Source of the DNA: Pseudeuparius sepicola
Taxonomy: Eukaryota; Arthropoda; Insecta; Coleoptera; Anthribidae
Assembly: GCA_963920635.1 (NCBI GenBank)
Contig: OY987301.1
Location: 16,596,501 to 16,660,500 of the forward strand
DNA: 64,000 nt
Reading direction: 5' to 3'
Shown here: piece by piece, positions 1 to 12,128 of the stretch
Position numbering within the stretch: the stretch's first letter is position 1
How the letters are laid out: each line of letters starts with the position of its first letter
The notes under the pieces: model-generated
Told to the model about the DNA's origin: nothing
The model's database searches: none
Seen by the model: the letters and a program-made list of their open reading frames with translations, nothing else
Translations under genes and position numbers: made by a program

Positions 1-169
1 CTTTTTCCTCCGACAATAATGGTTTCTATGACAAACCATTGTCTTCAGAGCAAAAAAAGGGAATGGTGGACCAACTTCACTTATTAATTACTCAAAAATT
101 TTTCTTTCAATTTCAATAATTTAAATTTTTTGACCATCTATATTAGGTAACAGTTCTATAACCTATTTT

Positions 170-797
170 TCTTGAAATCGGCAGTGAAGTGTCTCAAAAT
201 CGCCATTAAAAGCTTAGAAATCGGCACTGAAGTAGCCCATTATTGTACGATTTTTTGAATAAGTAGGTATGTAGGCCTTGGCGACATGTAAACATCAAAC
301 GTCAGACGCGGAGCCATCGCCCGTCAAAAGTGACCACATTTTCAAAACCCGGTCAATAAAGGCCCATTTAACTTTTCGTACACATTGCGAATTTGTTACC
401 TATAGCAGCGCAATCTTTCAGTATAAATAATTTAGTAGGTTTGAATATGAATCTATTTTACATGGAGGCTGCACAACAGGCAGCAGTTTGAATTTTCTGT
501 CAGAAAGTGGCATGTCTCGTCATACTTGACCTAGGTAGAGCAATCGTCGAAGTCAAGCAACGCAACGCAGCGCGCAGTCGGCAGTCGGTTCATGGACGGG
601 TGATCCCTATTATGATTATTTCTTTGCATAATAAAACTTTTTTTTTTTCGATTTAAAAAAATATAATATGTACCTCGGCACTGAAGTTCTTTTTATGACT
701 CATGTGGTTTATTTGCCTCGGCCAGAGGCCTCGGCAACGAAATTCCACATGAGTCCTGAAAAGTAGAACTTCAATGCCTTGGTACATAAATAACTAT
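170..797 (+). repeat. Dispersed ~600-bp repeat, copy A
   Basis: This stretch recurs at 43998-44592 on the same strand, at 27929-28508 inverted, and as an internally deleted copy at 40711-40940 inverted. Shared landmarks, in order, are TCTTGAAATCGGCA, GTAAACATCAAACGTCAGACG, GTACACATTGCGAA, GACGGGTGATCCC and a terminal hairpin around GACTCATGTGG ending CCTTGGTACATAAATAACTA. No protein is encoded. It is probably a non-autonomous mobile element; I could not assign a superfamily because target duplications are not clear. Confidence 0.75.
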
Positions 798-2153
798 TAT
801 CTCATGAATAATGAATAATGATCAAATGAATAACTCCGCCAAATTAAAAATGGCGGCCTCAAAATTTTTTAATACAATGGAAGACTATATCCAAAAAAAT
901 ACAACTTTCCACTCGCAGTGCTGAATTTTCTATAAATAAATTCAATTTTCGTAATTTGTTCAAGAAATTTAGATGATTTGTTAAAGGAGATTATTGCGTG
1001 AGAAAATTTGTATCATGCATCACACTTTTCATGATTAAATGTATTCTAAAATTGCATAAGAAATATTTGCTTCCCTGACATAAACGATTGCAAGAAAATA
1101 GTGTTCGGTAAGATTTTGTGGTGTTAAAAGCTTTTTCGCGAGTTAAAAAGATTCGCCCTTTTGCCCTTTTCAAGCATTCTGTATTAGATTTGGTGACTGA
1201 GGAGCTGTACATGAAGCTAAATATAAAGCTGGATATTGTGTGGTATGTAAAAAGTGATGAGTGTTAAAAGTGTCCATTTGCGGGTAACTTATAAATTCCT
1301 ATGCATCTGTCAATAAGAAGTCAATTTTTTAATTTAATGATGATTTGCTTCTACTTACATCTCAAGACCAACAATAAGTATTAGGTTGTGCTTAGATTCA
1401 AAAGGTACATAAAATCAAAATTACTTACAGACTCTTTTGATTATTTCGTAGTAAGTTTTGAAACAGTTTTGTAGTAGGTATGTGTAACGGTTCCAGCGTG
1501 TCGTTTAGGTTTATATTCAATACAAGTTTGCATTATGCAGATATTACTAAATATTTTTGATCCTGAACATAACAGGGTCTTAAAACTAAAACAATTCTGC
1601 AACGAACAGGATTTCTTTACTTACCAAGAAAAAGAGAGGAAATTTAATGGTACATACATACGTATTATTAACGGGATCAAACTATCGTTGACTGACGTAT
1701 TTATAATAATAATAATATATCAGTCAACGATTATATGCCCAGTTAATTAGGTATAGTTTTTCTATCTTTGACAAAAAAGGAACTTTGCTTAGCTATCTGG
1801 CTAACTCTAAGCGACTTGGATGATGTTTATATCGATAGTTAAACCACAGAGAAGACGACCAGAATACAGAGAATCCATCTTGTCAAATATGCCAAATGGA
1901 GCCCAACTTTTACGTAATTTTTCACACACCCGATAGGAACTATAAAGTAGACTGCGTTCTTCATTTATTATAGATTAATTTAAAACCGAGAAAGAAGGTC
2001 CAAGATGAACTCTCTGTATTCCGGTTAAACTAAACTTATTAAATAAAACCAAGTCTTATCAATATATGATTAATTTTTCTCAAATTTCAGTATTTCCAAT
2101 TATATTTTTGATATATTAATTTAAGACGACAGGACATTTTTAGCTTCGAAATA
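798..2153. other. Gene-less AT-rich stretch
   Basis: No credible gene. It holds a short inverted pair built on CGTTGACTGACGTATT and its complement (about 1683-1730) around a TAA-rich loop, and a loose inverted repeat at about 1850-2030 in which AGAATACAGAGAATCCATCT pairs with AGATGAACTCTCTGTATTCC. Both look like small mobile-element remains. Confidence 0.5.
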
Positions 2154-2155
2154 TA

Positions 2156-3002
2156 CAGTGTGTCCCAGGATAAGTGAAACGAGAGGTGTAAAAGACCAAA
2201 AAATTTCGAGTTCGAATTTGGCCATTTGGGGTCCAGGCCTGCTAGAAAATAACTTTCACCATATTTTTAATTTTGAAAAATAAAGTAGACCCGGACAGGA
2301 ACGATTTATTTATTTTCTGTGCACGTTAAGTGCCCTTCCTCGACAAGATATCGAAAATTTTCATTATAAAAAGTTGCTGAGAATTGAAAATTATGTCTCC
2401 ATGCCAATTTTAAAAATAATTGGCCTACTTTGAGTTTCGTCCATTTTATTTCCTATAGGTAGAAGAACTATCGGAAAAAGTTGCTTAGAATTGAAAACTA
2501 TGACCCTGTGTCAATTTTCGAAATAATTAGATTACTTTGATTTTTGTCCACTTTATTTCCTATAACAATAACAAATCATAGTAGGCCGATTGAGTCCAAA
2601 TTTCGCAGTCTTGCATGCTTTTTTATTCTGAATAACTTTTTCTAGTGAAATTTTTCGATATTTTAAACGACAAGGATAGTTCACCTACTTAAGGACATAA
2701 AGTGGACAAAAATCAAAGTAAGCCAATTATTTTGAAAATTGGCATAGGGATATAATTTTCAATTCTCAGCAACTTTTTCTAATGAAATTTTTCGATATCT
2801 TGTCGAGAAAGGGCACTTAAAATAAATAAATCACATAAAATAAATAAATCTTTCCTGTCAGGTCCTAATTTATTTTTCAAAATTAAAAATATGGTGAAAA
2901 TTATTTTCTAGGCAAGCAGGCCTGGACCCCAAATGGCCAAATTCAAACTCGAAAATTTTTGGTCTTTTACACCTCTCGTTTCACTTATCCTGGGGCACAC
3001 TG
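2156..3002. mobile_element. Foldback MITE with ~130-bp inverted ends and TA duplication
   Basis: The element begins CAGTGTGTCCCAGGATAAGT and ends with its near complement, finishing GGGGCACACTG, and is bounded by TA on both sides (2154-2155 and 3003-3004). The inverted arms stay alignable for about 130 bp, through the GGCCATTTGGGGTCCAGGCC segment. Inner segments around 2340-2830 are also mirror-related. There is no transposase. TA target sites and CAG-type termini suggest mobilisation by a Tc1/mariner-like transposase (inference). Confidence 0.85.
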
Positions 3003-3631
3003 TATAAAATTTGTTGAATTTGTTGATTGAAAATCCCGAAATAAATAAAATTCGATATTTTAACCTTGTGTATCTGCATCGCGAATCGTTTACTACAGGT
3101 CTATCTTGATAAAATAATAATAAATAGTCTTTATTTTGCCAAATAACAGGCCAGACGGCGAAGCTGTACATAAGCTATTCCTCAAAAAACATTTTTGTAA
3201 CAAAAACGAAATGAGTTAGTAACAAAATTATTATTTTAGTCAGTAAATATTATGTCGCAGCACTGATACTAAAACTTGCGTCTGAATACACGATAACCTA
3301 TGCAAGTATATTTCAAATCTGCTTTTTTTCTGTCTATGTCTATGAATTAATTCCTCGATAAAATGGCAAACGTTATGAATTATTATAAGTAGGTACTTAA
3401 AAGCCAGTTCGCAAACTCAAGTTATTTTTTGATATTATTAGACTCATAAAGTATGTCTGAAAACAATATTGGTTGAGGGGCATGACCTGAATGGGTTCAA
3501 ACCCATCCGCTATTATGGAAAAATTTTGTTTTTAAATCCGTCTTCTTTGTGATAAACGCTATTAAGTAACATTTTAATTAGCCGAGAAAGAACAACGATA
3601 TCCAAAATAACTATGCGAGATAAGTTTTCTG

Positions 3632-3638
3632 TATAAAA
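3632..3638 (+). promoter_or_regulatory. TATA box of the 3.7-kb Tyr-rich gene
   Basis: TATAAAA lies 51 bp before the ATG. An arthropod-type initiator TCAGT follows at 3665-3669, at the expected spacing of about 30 bp, which predicts a 5' UTR of roughly 22 nt. Confidence 0.8.
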
Positions 3639-3688
3639 ACTAACGCAAAAGTCGGGTAGGCACATCAGTTTAACGATCCAGTATCATA

Positions 3689-4517
3689 ATGAAGTGCTTA
3701 GTCCTCCTGGCTTTGGTAGCTCTATGCTACTCCACAACCCCATCGGCGTTCCCTGATACGAAGTTCGGTGGTAACATCAACTTCTGGAAATACTTGGGCA
3801 ACAAGGGATACGGATTCGACATTCAGAAGAACTTCGGCTACCCATCCCAGTACGAGCAGTACCCCTATTACCAACAGGGATACAGCTATCCATACAGCCA
3901 AGACTACTACAGTCACGGACAAGATTACAGCCAGGAATACTACCCGTACAGTCACGACTACTACTACCAGAAGTACGGACAGAACTACCCCCAAACCCAG
4001 GACTATTTCTCTCAGAAATACGGTCAGGGATACCCGCAAACCCAGGACTATTTCTACCAAAAGTACGGCAAGACCTACCCCACCATCCAGGACTACTCCA
4101 AATACGGTCAGTACTACCCTGGATTCTACAGCAAGTACTTCCAAGGTCAGCAGCAGACTACCGAGGATGTACCGGTCGACACCAAGCAAGAAGTAGTGAC
4201 TCCCGTCCAACAGGAAGTTGTGCCCCAGGTCAACACCTACAGCCAGAAATACGACACTCCCGTCTTTGACAAGTACTTCCACTTCCAAGGACAGTTCCCT
4301 TACGGATACAAAGGTAAACCATTTCAAATTTACGAGTAATATTTGTTTGCCCCTTTAAAACGAATTTGTATGTACATTTAATAATCTATTCTTTTGTTTT
4401 TCAGGATTCACCGGATTTACTGGACAGTACTTCGGCCAATACCCAGCTTTCTACAAGCACAAGTACTTTGGCAGCAACTTCTTGTACCCAGGACAACAAG
4501 AGCAATATGCTTACTAA
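3689..4517 (+). CDS. Secreted Tyr/Gln-rich structural protein, two exons
   Basis: Exons 3689-4313 and 4405-4517 (intron GTAAACC...TTTCAG, phase 1, splitting a glycine) encode 245 residues. Residues 1-15 (MKCLVLLALVALCYS) are a signal peptide. The mature part is dominated by Y, Q, P, S, D and K, with SHGQDY/SQEYY units at 70-90 and three units like KYGQ-x-YPQTQDYF-x-Q at 95-138. A short charged segment, TEDVPVDTKQEVV, follows near 158, then exon 1 ends in QFPYGYK before the intron. Exon 2 is Gly/Tyr/Phe-rich and ends EQYAY. The composition suggests an extracellular structural protein (cuticle, silk, glue or spermatophore); no chitin-binding R&R domain is visible. It shares signal peptide, intron position and phase with the genes at 9.4, 12.4, 15.1, 21.4, 26.0, 30.2 and 38.5 kb. 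The function is inference. Confidence 0.9.
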
Positions 4518-5097
4518 TTAAGGTGTTTATTTGTACTGAATGCTGATGCGATATTTTTAATATACGATTTATATTATTTTTTGCATTTATTTTCTTAAAT
4601 CAAGATTTACATGACAGTGGGCCCTATTTTTCCACATCACATAATCTCTGGAAAATCAGCACGTTTCGATGACTGATCACTGCCATTTTTATAAAAAATC
4701 AGATAAAATATATTCAAAATATAAACAAAGTTAGTGCGAAAACTTGAAAATCTTCAGTTTAGTGTTCTTAAGAAAACGTTTTTTAAATTTTAAACCAAGA
4801 AAACCTTATTTTTAATTAAAAATCAGGAATGCTTTGGAAATATCTGAAAATACAGCAAACTTATTCAAAACAGCCCAAAAATGTCACGTTAATAATAAAA
4901 ACGGCAAAAAGCACCGTTTTATTATTTTTTTTTCAAATAATGCTTAAATATGCCAGATTTTTTCGGTGACATATTTTGAAAAATGCTATTTTTTTTCCAG
5001 CAACGTAGTTTTCATCAGCACCCCCTAAAACCCAAATATCCCAAGTTTTATGAATTTGCATAGCCAACTAACATTTCTACAAAACCTTGCAAGTGAG
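4518..5097. other. 3' flank and degraded repeats
   Basis: No gene. A variant poly(A) signal (AATATA, about 4558) lies just after the Tyr-rich gene. Segments around 4800-4890 and 5098-5160 are degenerate direct copies of each other (shared CAGGAATGCTTTGGAAATAT and CCCAAAAATGTC), the second being the outer arm of the palindrome that follows. Confidence 0.5.
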
Positions 5098-6400
5098 AAA
5101 TCAAGAATGCTTTGGAAATATTTGAAAATCAGGTAAACTTAATCAAAACATCCCAAAAATGTCTCATATTAAAGAAAATAGAACACAAACACCATCCTAC
5201 CGTTGTAAAATAATACTTAGGTAAATATGTCATAATAGGTATTCTTCATACAGGGTGTCCAACTTTAAAACTGTACAAATTCGTAAAATCTTCATTTTTG
5301 GAGACCCGCCTAAACTTTTTTGGTTTGAAAGGCCTTCAAAAGCCGCTTCTTTTGACTTCCTGCCATTTTCAAAATGCAAATACAGGGCCAGCTGCGATTT
5401 TTTTAACCCTCATTTTCACGAAAACCATTTAGCGAATTCTAACCCCACAGCGTTAATCAGAACATACAAAAACCCTTATTTACCAAATTTGAATAAAAAA
5501 TATACAGGGAGTTCCATTCTTCAGGGTGTCAAAGTTGAGCAAAATAGGAATTTTAAAGGCATAATCTGCCAAGTCAAGTGTGCCATGGAATCCCATCAAA
5601 ACTGTTGAATGGTCAACAGGAGCACTCAAGCTGTTGGTATGCAAAGGTATTTCAAACAAAAAAAAGTTGAGGTGATTATCTCCAAAAATGAAGATTTTAC
5701 GGATTTGTACAGTTTTAAAGTTGGGCACCCTGTAGATCACAGAAAATATGCCATATTTAAGTATTATTTTAAAACGGTAGGATGGTGCTTGTTTTCAATA
5801 ATATTCTTTATTAGTGGGACATTTTTGGGATGTTTCGATCAGTGGCGTAGCCAGAAAATTTGTCTGGGGGGGGGGCACCGACTAAAAATACAAAATAAAA
5901 ATACAAAAATTTAATGTTTATTCAAAACTTACAATTTAATATCAAGCTTACGTTTTATATTTACTTTAGACAACTCGTTTAGCACCTCATCAGGCGATAC
6001 AGGAATTTCACTGTGAATATATTACTTACGGCTTATCTATTAGCGTTGACTGACGTATTAATAAAGACTGCTCACGGTTGTCAAGTCTTACACATTTTTG
6101 GCTCACCATGCGCTTTCCGGTCTAACTGTTCCGGACACAAAATAGCTATATAGCTATCAACATGACAAAATACTTCTTCAGCTGGTTGAACAGATCACCC
6201 CATAAGTCCAGAGTAGTGTTTATTCTTCTGCATAATGGTCTGTGCATACGATTTTCACGGACACGTTTGGCGTAACGTTTGGGGGGGGGGGCACGTGCCC
6301 CTGTGCCCCTGTGCCCCCCCCCTGGCTACGCCACTGGTTTCGATTAAGTATACCTACTCGATTTTCAAATATTTACAAATCATTCTTAAGTTTTGATTGT
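5098..6400. mobile_element. Large palindromic element interrupted by a hAT MITE
   Basis: The left arm (5098-5310) contains AATATTTGAAAATC, ACATCCCAAAAATGTC, AAAATAATACTTAG and CAGGGTGTCCAACTTTAAAA. These recur as reverse complements in the right arm (5650-5839, then 6345-6390 after the inserted element). An inner inverted pair runs 5252-5306 and 5672-5734. Removing 5840-6336 plus one 8-bp duplication restores a continuous right arm. No transposase is encoded. Confidence 0.75.
5840..6336. mobile_element. hAT-type MITE with 8-bp target duplication
   Basis: Termini are CAGTGGCGTAGCCAG (5840-5854) and its exact complement CTGGCTACGCCACTG (6322-6336). The host octamer GTTTCGAT is present intact on both sides (5832-5839 and 6337-6344), the 8-bp duplication typical of hAT elements. 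Long G runs near 5865 and 6281 and C runs near 6313 sit just inside the ends. There is no transposase ORF, so it is non-autonomous. It lies inside the right arm of the older palindrome 5098-6400. Confidence 0.92.
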
Positions 6401-7306
6401 AAATAAAATAATTCATTTTCCCAGCTTTAATTCTAGAGTTAGAGGGTTTCAAGGGGTGCGTTATCACATTTTCGATAAAAAAATCCGTGATAACATTTAC
6501 TAAAAAATCGCATCGAAAAAACTCGTGGAATAGTGCTGCTACCACGATGTGTCCCACAAGTGCGTAAGAACACTTCCTACACACAAAAAGAAATCACCGA
6601 AATCGTGCAGCGCATCACAATAATTTTACAGGGGTGTTCCGGATCAAATCTGAACACCCTGTATTTTTTAAAATAAATGATTTTTCATAAATTTTTTTTT
6701 TAAATACCCTCTATGTGCTAATGCTGGCTATACTATGTATAATATATTCTAAGGCAAAGCTTAATTGATTTTCGAAAGGTCACCAAAATATGCCCTGTGG
6801 TTTACAGAGTGCACTCCAGAAAACCCAATTTTTTCGAACTTTGGCCCCATTTGGTGTCATTTCATTCTTAAAAAAAGCCTAATATGGTATTGTGATTTTC
6901 AGGTGCCTTCTTATAATAATAGTAGGCCATGGAATAGGACTAAAAAATTATAATCTAAAATGTCGAATTCTTCGAATACTATAGATTCAAAAAAGTTTTT
7001 GAAAATCGGCTCATCTTTCGAAAAACATGGAATAGCCTCGACTCAAAGTGAAACACACTGTGCGTAAAAGTGCCCTGGGGATGATTGAATAAATCGGTTT
7101 AAACGTCGGATGTTATTAAAATTTTGAATGCCACAGATAATACCTTATAATACGATAATACCACTAGTGGTATTATCGCTGAAATCATCACCTGATTGGA
7201 TAATATTTCAAAAATCATATCATTTCATTGGTTCATATTGGCAGGCGTTGAATTCTCTGACATAGAACTAACTAGATTCTCACTTTAGCAATTTAGCAAT
7301 GCATTA
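6400..7306. other. Gene-less stretch with small palindromes
   Basis: No gene. CAGGGGTGTTCCGGATC and its near complement form a tiny inverted pair at about 6629-6663. A perfect 26-bp palindrome centred on ACTAGT lies at 7153-7178 (CGATAATACC/GGTATTATCG arms). Confidence 0.45.
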
Positions 7307-7308
7307 TA

Positions 7309-8729
7309 CAGCGTGTCCATTTACTATTCCCTTCTTCGATTGTTTCTATACTTTTAAGGATAAAAAAAATCGGTTCATTGGATCCAAATAAGGGAAGATG
7401 GAGCACATTTTAAAATTAGTTTGGTATATACAGGGTGTTCCAAAAAAGTGTGGCGACAAAAAAAATATTTTTTTTAAATGGAACGACCCGATTTTTTTTA
7501 TCGCAAATGAAGCCTATCAAAGTATAGTATACATCCCTAAATTATTTCCGCTTCCATCTGCGGCGTTGCAAAGTTATAATTTTTTTAAGGTATTTTTTGC
7601 TAAATACCAACCCTTCATTAATATTGGTATATTTTTCTTGCGGCTTGATTTTTGCTCTTGAAACTTTGGTTATGGATTTACACTTAACCATTTTATTAAT
7701 GACCAAGAACAAAGTTGAAAATTTGTGTACAGGATGTTTCACATTTTTCCGCCAAAACTCCGACATTTTCAAACTTAATTTACTATCATACTTATCAAGT
7801 CTTGTTTACAATAATTTTCACTTTGTGGCAACTTTTTGCTGTTTGAAATTAAACAACGAACACAGAATACAAGCAGCAAATGAAATATTTACCAAATGTC
7901 AAACTAGAAACAAAACCATGGCCACCTATGAGTTCTCCTAAAACTTTTAACTTTTTATAATTGAATATTCTATTGCAGGTGTAGTAGGTATACAAAAATA
8001 TGGTAAACTACAGATTGTAACTGGTACTAACGCTTTTTTGATATGCAGCTTTTTAAATAAATACAAGTTTGATTCTCGAGTAATTTGCATGTATGTAATA
8101 AGTAAAAAAGTTGCAAATTTTCTGTTTATACTGGATTTTTTAAAAAACTGCTAGAGATAGAGGTACTGTGTTAGGTATCAAATTAAATCTGAATGAATGC
8201 TCTATCCAATAGAAATAGGAAATAGATATAGGGCTTTCCATTTGAAAAAAATTAGTAAATTAAGTTTGAAAATGTCGGAGATTTGGTGGAAAAATGTGAA
8301 ACATCCTGTACAAAAATTTTCAACTTTGTTCTTAGTCATTAATAAAATGGTTAAGTGTAAATCCACAACCAAAGTTTCAAGAGCAAAAATCAAGCCGCAA
8401 GAAAAATATACCAATATTACTAAAGGGTTGGTATTTAGCAAAAAATACCTTAAAAAAATTATAACTTTGCAACGCCGCAGATGGAAGCGGAAATAATTTA
8501 GGGATGTATACTATACTTTGAGAGGCTTCATTTGCGATAAAAAAAATCGGGTCGTTCCATTTAAAAAAATATATTTTTTTGTCGCCACACTTTTTTGGAA
8601 CACCCTGTATATACCATACTAATTTTAAAATATGCTCCATTTTCCCTTATTTGGATCCCCCGAACCGATTTTTTTTATCCTGAAAAGTATAGCCACAATC
8701 TAAGAAGGGAATAGTAAATGGACACGCTG
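7309..8729. mobile_element. 1.4-kb foldback element with ~480-bp arms
   Basis: It starts CAGCGTGTCCATTTACTATT and ends with the complement, bounded by TA (7307-7308 and 8730-8731). The arms (about 7309-7790 and 8250-8729) are nearly identical: the translations of the mirrored segments 7398-7661 and 8377-8640 differ at only a few residues. A second terminus-like sequence, CAGGGTGTTCCAAAAAAGTG, is nested about 120 bp inside each arm, so the element may be composite. No transposase was recognised; the ORFs inside are by-products of the palindrome. Confidence 0.88.
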
Positions 8730-9345
8730 TATATATTATGTTTTCCCATAAAGGAAAATATCTAGATAGATCTAATTAGTCTATAGAAACATATGAATCA
8801 TAAAACCACTTTAAATAAAATTAAATATAAACGCAAAATAGAAACAGCGAATTTGGTGCGGATATAAAATGGCTTAGGCGAGTCACTGTCACACACGATA
8901 CGTTGTATACCTATACAGCGTGCCATCCAACGCTATCAGCATCAGAATATTGCCAATTTATGCTGCGATAGTTAAGTTTTTATTGCGGTAATATGCAAAA
9001 AGGACAGGAGATTGAGGGACACGGACGCGCTTCACAACGGTCAATAGAACGCAATCGAGCGTTCCTCGAAGTGAAGCTTATAAAACAAATTTGTTTGTCT
9101 CGGTGGAAGATGGTAATCTTTGCTCAGTAACTGAACGCCAAAGTAGACCCATATCTCTATCTAATTAGTCAACGCGAGTGTGTGCAAGTTAATTAGGTAA
9201 TGCAATTCTCGCAGATTTAAAATAATTAATGTATTAATACGCCTTTTATCAAAGACAAACACTTTTTTTTCATTTTTTACCCAAATTAGGATCTGACCTA
9301 TAACCTGCTAAAAACACAAAAATTAATTTATCGATAAAAATACGG
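8730..9345. other. Upstream region of the 9.4-kb gene
   Basis: No coding sequence seen. ATATAAAATGGC at about 8863 followed some 30 bp later by GAGTCACTGTC has the spacing of a TATA/initiator pair but leads into no visible ORF; it may be a relic promoter. The stretch from about 9250 aligns with about 12240 in front of the paralogue. Confidence 0.4.
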
Positions 9346-9352
9346 TATAAAT
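9346..9352 (+). promoter_or_regulatory. TATA box of the 9.4-kb gene
   Basis: TATAAAT lies 70 bp before the ATG. The leader that follows (CAGAGTCTACCTTCTGGT to CCGCAGTAACAGAAA) is almost identical to the one upstream of the 12.4-kb paralogue, so the promoter was duplicated with the gene. Confidence 0.75.
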
Positions 9353-9415
9353 GTCTGCAATATTTCTTCCGAAGCCAGAGTCTACCTTCTGGTGATCTGT
9401 CCGCAGTAACAGAAA

Positions 9416-10043
9416 ATGAGGTGCCTGATCTTCATCGCCCTAGTGGCCTTCTGCCAATCCAGCAGCCCGTACTCACTGGGTGGGTACTCAGGAGGTAGCA
9501 GCATCTGGAGGTACCCTCCCAACAAGGAAGTTGGACTCAGCTACCCGTACCAGCAACTCTATGGACAAGATTACCCCTACCAATGCGGAGTCGGGCAGAA
9601 GTACTACAGCCCCCTGATCGGCAGAGACCTCTACCAGCAGTACCCATATGGTGTATCCGGCATCTGGGACGTTTTGGGAGGAAGAGTCCAAGGATCGTAC
9701 AACCAAGACTATCCCTACCAATATGGAGTCGGACAGATCAGCAGTGAGTTCTACCAGCAGTACCCGTATGGAATATGGGACATTTTGGGAGGAAAATATC
9801 AGGGACTTTACAACAAGGGGTACCAACAGTACCCATACGTGTACGGTTACGGGCAGGGGTCTCCACTGGTGAACTATTTGCAGGGATACCAAGGTAATGA
9901 ATTGTTTTGAAATGAAAGGACTTTATTTAAGTATTGCAGTATTTTCTACAGGACAATACCAGAAGTTCCCATACTATGGAATCGGCCAGTCCAGCTATTT
10001 CGGCAACCAATGGTATCAACCTCAACAGGAATATGTTTATTGA
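9416..10043 (+). CDS. Secreted Tyr/Gly/Gln-rich structural protein, two exons
   Basis: Exons 9416-9893 and 9952-10043 (58-bp phase-1 intron, GTAATG...CTACAG) give 189 residues. MRCLIFIALVAFCQSSS is the signal peptide. The mature chain has about two repeats of the kind YQQYPYG-(VSG)-IWD-[VI]-LGG-x-x-QG-x-YN, separated by DYPYQ-Y/C-GVGQ. Exon 2 encodes GQYQKFPYYG and ends QQEYVY. ATTAAA at 10086-10091 is a likely poly(A) signal. It is the short paralogue of the gene at 12.4 kb, sharing promoter, leader and exon 2. A Cys replaces Tyr in the first GVGQ spacer, otherwise Cys-free after the signal peptide. A structural extracellular role is inferred from composition only. Confidence 0.9.
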
Positions 10044-10925
10044 GTTTTGAAAGGAAGCTGACTTTTATTCATGCCATTATTGCATATTAAAAATTGTTGA
10101 ATTAGATTGACCTGTTTTATTAACCAGTTTATTAATATACAATATCTAAAGCAAGTGCAAAGGCAATAGATTGATGCCATCGCTGATAGCCTCACTATAG
10201 AGGTGGGGCTAAGATTCTACGGTCACGAACCATTTGTGGCTGTGGCATAAACAAAAGCCACCTTTTGACAGAGATTAAAATATGGGGAAAAGAACAAAAA
10301 TAAGTCTACTGAAGAAACAAACCAAAACGAGCAAAATGATTTTTGGAATATTCTTCTGAGAAGGTCATACAAACTTCTCACTCTAAACAAGAATATAGGT
10401 CTCCTTACATTGCTCCTTAAGATATCATCGTTGACTGACGAATAACCCTCATCCATCGATATCATTTGAAAAAATGAGCTAGACAGATTATGGACTATGT
10501 TCATAATTCATTTTTATTCTGCATTCCCTCCAACTTAATTTGGTGTTTGGTATACACAATATGGTAGTTTAGAATTGTTGCAGTTTCTAGAAGAAGATTG
10601 AAGACTAAAATATTTTACTTTTCGTTTTTTTTTTATGAAACTGACTAAATTTTTTTTATTGTATGTGTACAAAACACTTAGATATTAGTTTTAAAGTCAA
10701 CCGAGTTGGCAATTTTAACAAACTGATCAAAATGAAGAAAATAAAAAAACTACTCCGACTGCTCTTGATAATTTTGGAAAAACATGATTATGATATTAAA
10801 TATTTATATGCATAAAAAAACTTGCCTAAATCATCTCTACCGCCTATACTTAATATAATACCCTCTAAATACCTACTTACCTACCTTACTTTTAAGGAAT
10901 GAACAATTTTCAACTTACTTACATA
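10044..10925. other. Gene-less stretch
   Basis: No gene seen. It includes one copy of the recurring ATCGTTGACTGACG motif at about 10427-10440. Confidence 0.45.
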
Positions 10926-10927
10926 TA

Positions 10928-12128
10928 CAGGGTGATTCAGTTTTATTCTGTGACATTACAACAGGTGATAGAAAACAAAAAAATAACCGCACTTTCTTCT
11001 ATAAACTATATTATTTTTAGGCCTATAATAAAGTTATAGGGTGTTAAATTTGCAAGAAATATGTGGAATTTATTGAATATTTTCCAAACTAGTTGAGATT
11101 TTAATATCATATTTGGTACACGTTATAACGGCATGGGTTAGCATAAAACCTGTTAATATCAAACACCTTGAACAACCAGTGGCGTAGAAGTGGGTAATTA
11201 GTATAATTGTTTTAGAAAAAAAAATAGAACCACCTTGTATAGCAATAAAATGTATTCAATTTCTTATGTAAATTTTAATTGTAAACAAAAACTTTCAAAC
11301 ACATATGAAAAAATGCTAAGGCATTTTTTCATATGTGTCATGGTTACATAGCAAATTTGATTTTTTCGTATTCTTTCGGGGTATTTCTGAAAAATTAATT
11401 TTAAAATTCCCTCCATAAGTAAGACTCAACGTAGAGAAAATGTGTTTCTTACTTTAAATACAGTAACTTTTCACAATAAACTTACTCATTCAAGGTTTTA
11501 CTTTTGAAGATACAGAGCGTAACATCAATTAATTGTATCTTCCTTAAATGTTTTAGACCCTGTATCTTCAAAAGTACACCCTTAAATAGGTAAGTTTATT
11601 GGAAAAAGGTACTTTATTTAAAGTAGCAAACACATTATTTCTACTTTAAGTGTTACTTATGGAGCAAATTTTTTAGATAATTTTTCAGAAACACCCCGAA
11701 ATAATACAAAAAATCAAATTTGCCATGAAACCATGACACATACGATAAACTACCAAGAGGATGTTTTTGTTTAAAATTAAAATTTACATAAGAAATTTAA
11801 TACATTTTATTGCTCTACAAGGTGGTTCATTTTTTTTTCTAAAAACAATTATACTAATTACCCACTTCTACGCCACTGGTTCTTCAAGGTATTTGATATT
11901 AATAGGTTTTATGCTAACCTATGCCGTTATAACGTGTACCAAATACAACTTAAATATCTCAAGTAGTTTGGTAAATATTCAATAAAGTCCACATTATTCT
12001 TACAAATTTAACACCCTGTAACTTTTTTATAAGTCCTTAAAATGATATAGTTTATAGAAGAAAGTGCGGTTATTTTTTGGTTTTATATCACCTGTTGAAG
12101 TGTCGCAGAATAAAACTGAATCACCCTG
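10928..12128. mobile_element. 1.2-kb foldback element with TA duplication
   Basis: It runs from CAGGGTGATTCAGTTTTATT to the complement ending ATCACCCTG, bounded by TA on both sides. Mirrored blocks run almost to the centre near 11520: AACCGCACTTTCTTCTATAA, AACCAGTGGCGTAGAAGTGG and GTATCTTCAAAAGTA each occur in both arms. Each arm contains a hAT-like CAGTGGCGTAG string, here part of the arm rather than an independent insertion. No transposase. Confidence 0.87.

Noticed and set aside
3722..4327. 201-codon minus-strand ORF opposite the 3.7-kb Tyr-rich gene
   Set aside because: Val/Leu-rich antisense shadow of a repetitive coding exon; no promoter, splice sites or family motif on that strand.
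7398..8640. Paired 87-codon ORFs (MEHILKLVWYIQGVPKKCG...)
   Set aside because: They lie in the two arms of one foldback element and are mirror copies; no conserved domain, so not genes.
11180..11875. CAGTGGCGTAG ... CTACGCCACTG pair considered as a separate hAT insertion
   Set aside because: The strings are symmetrical parts of the 10928-12128 foldback arms and no 8-bp duplication borders them.
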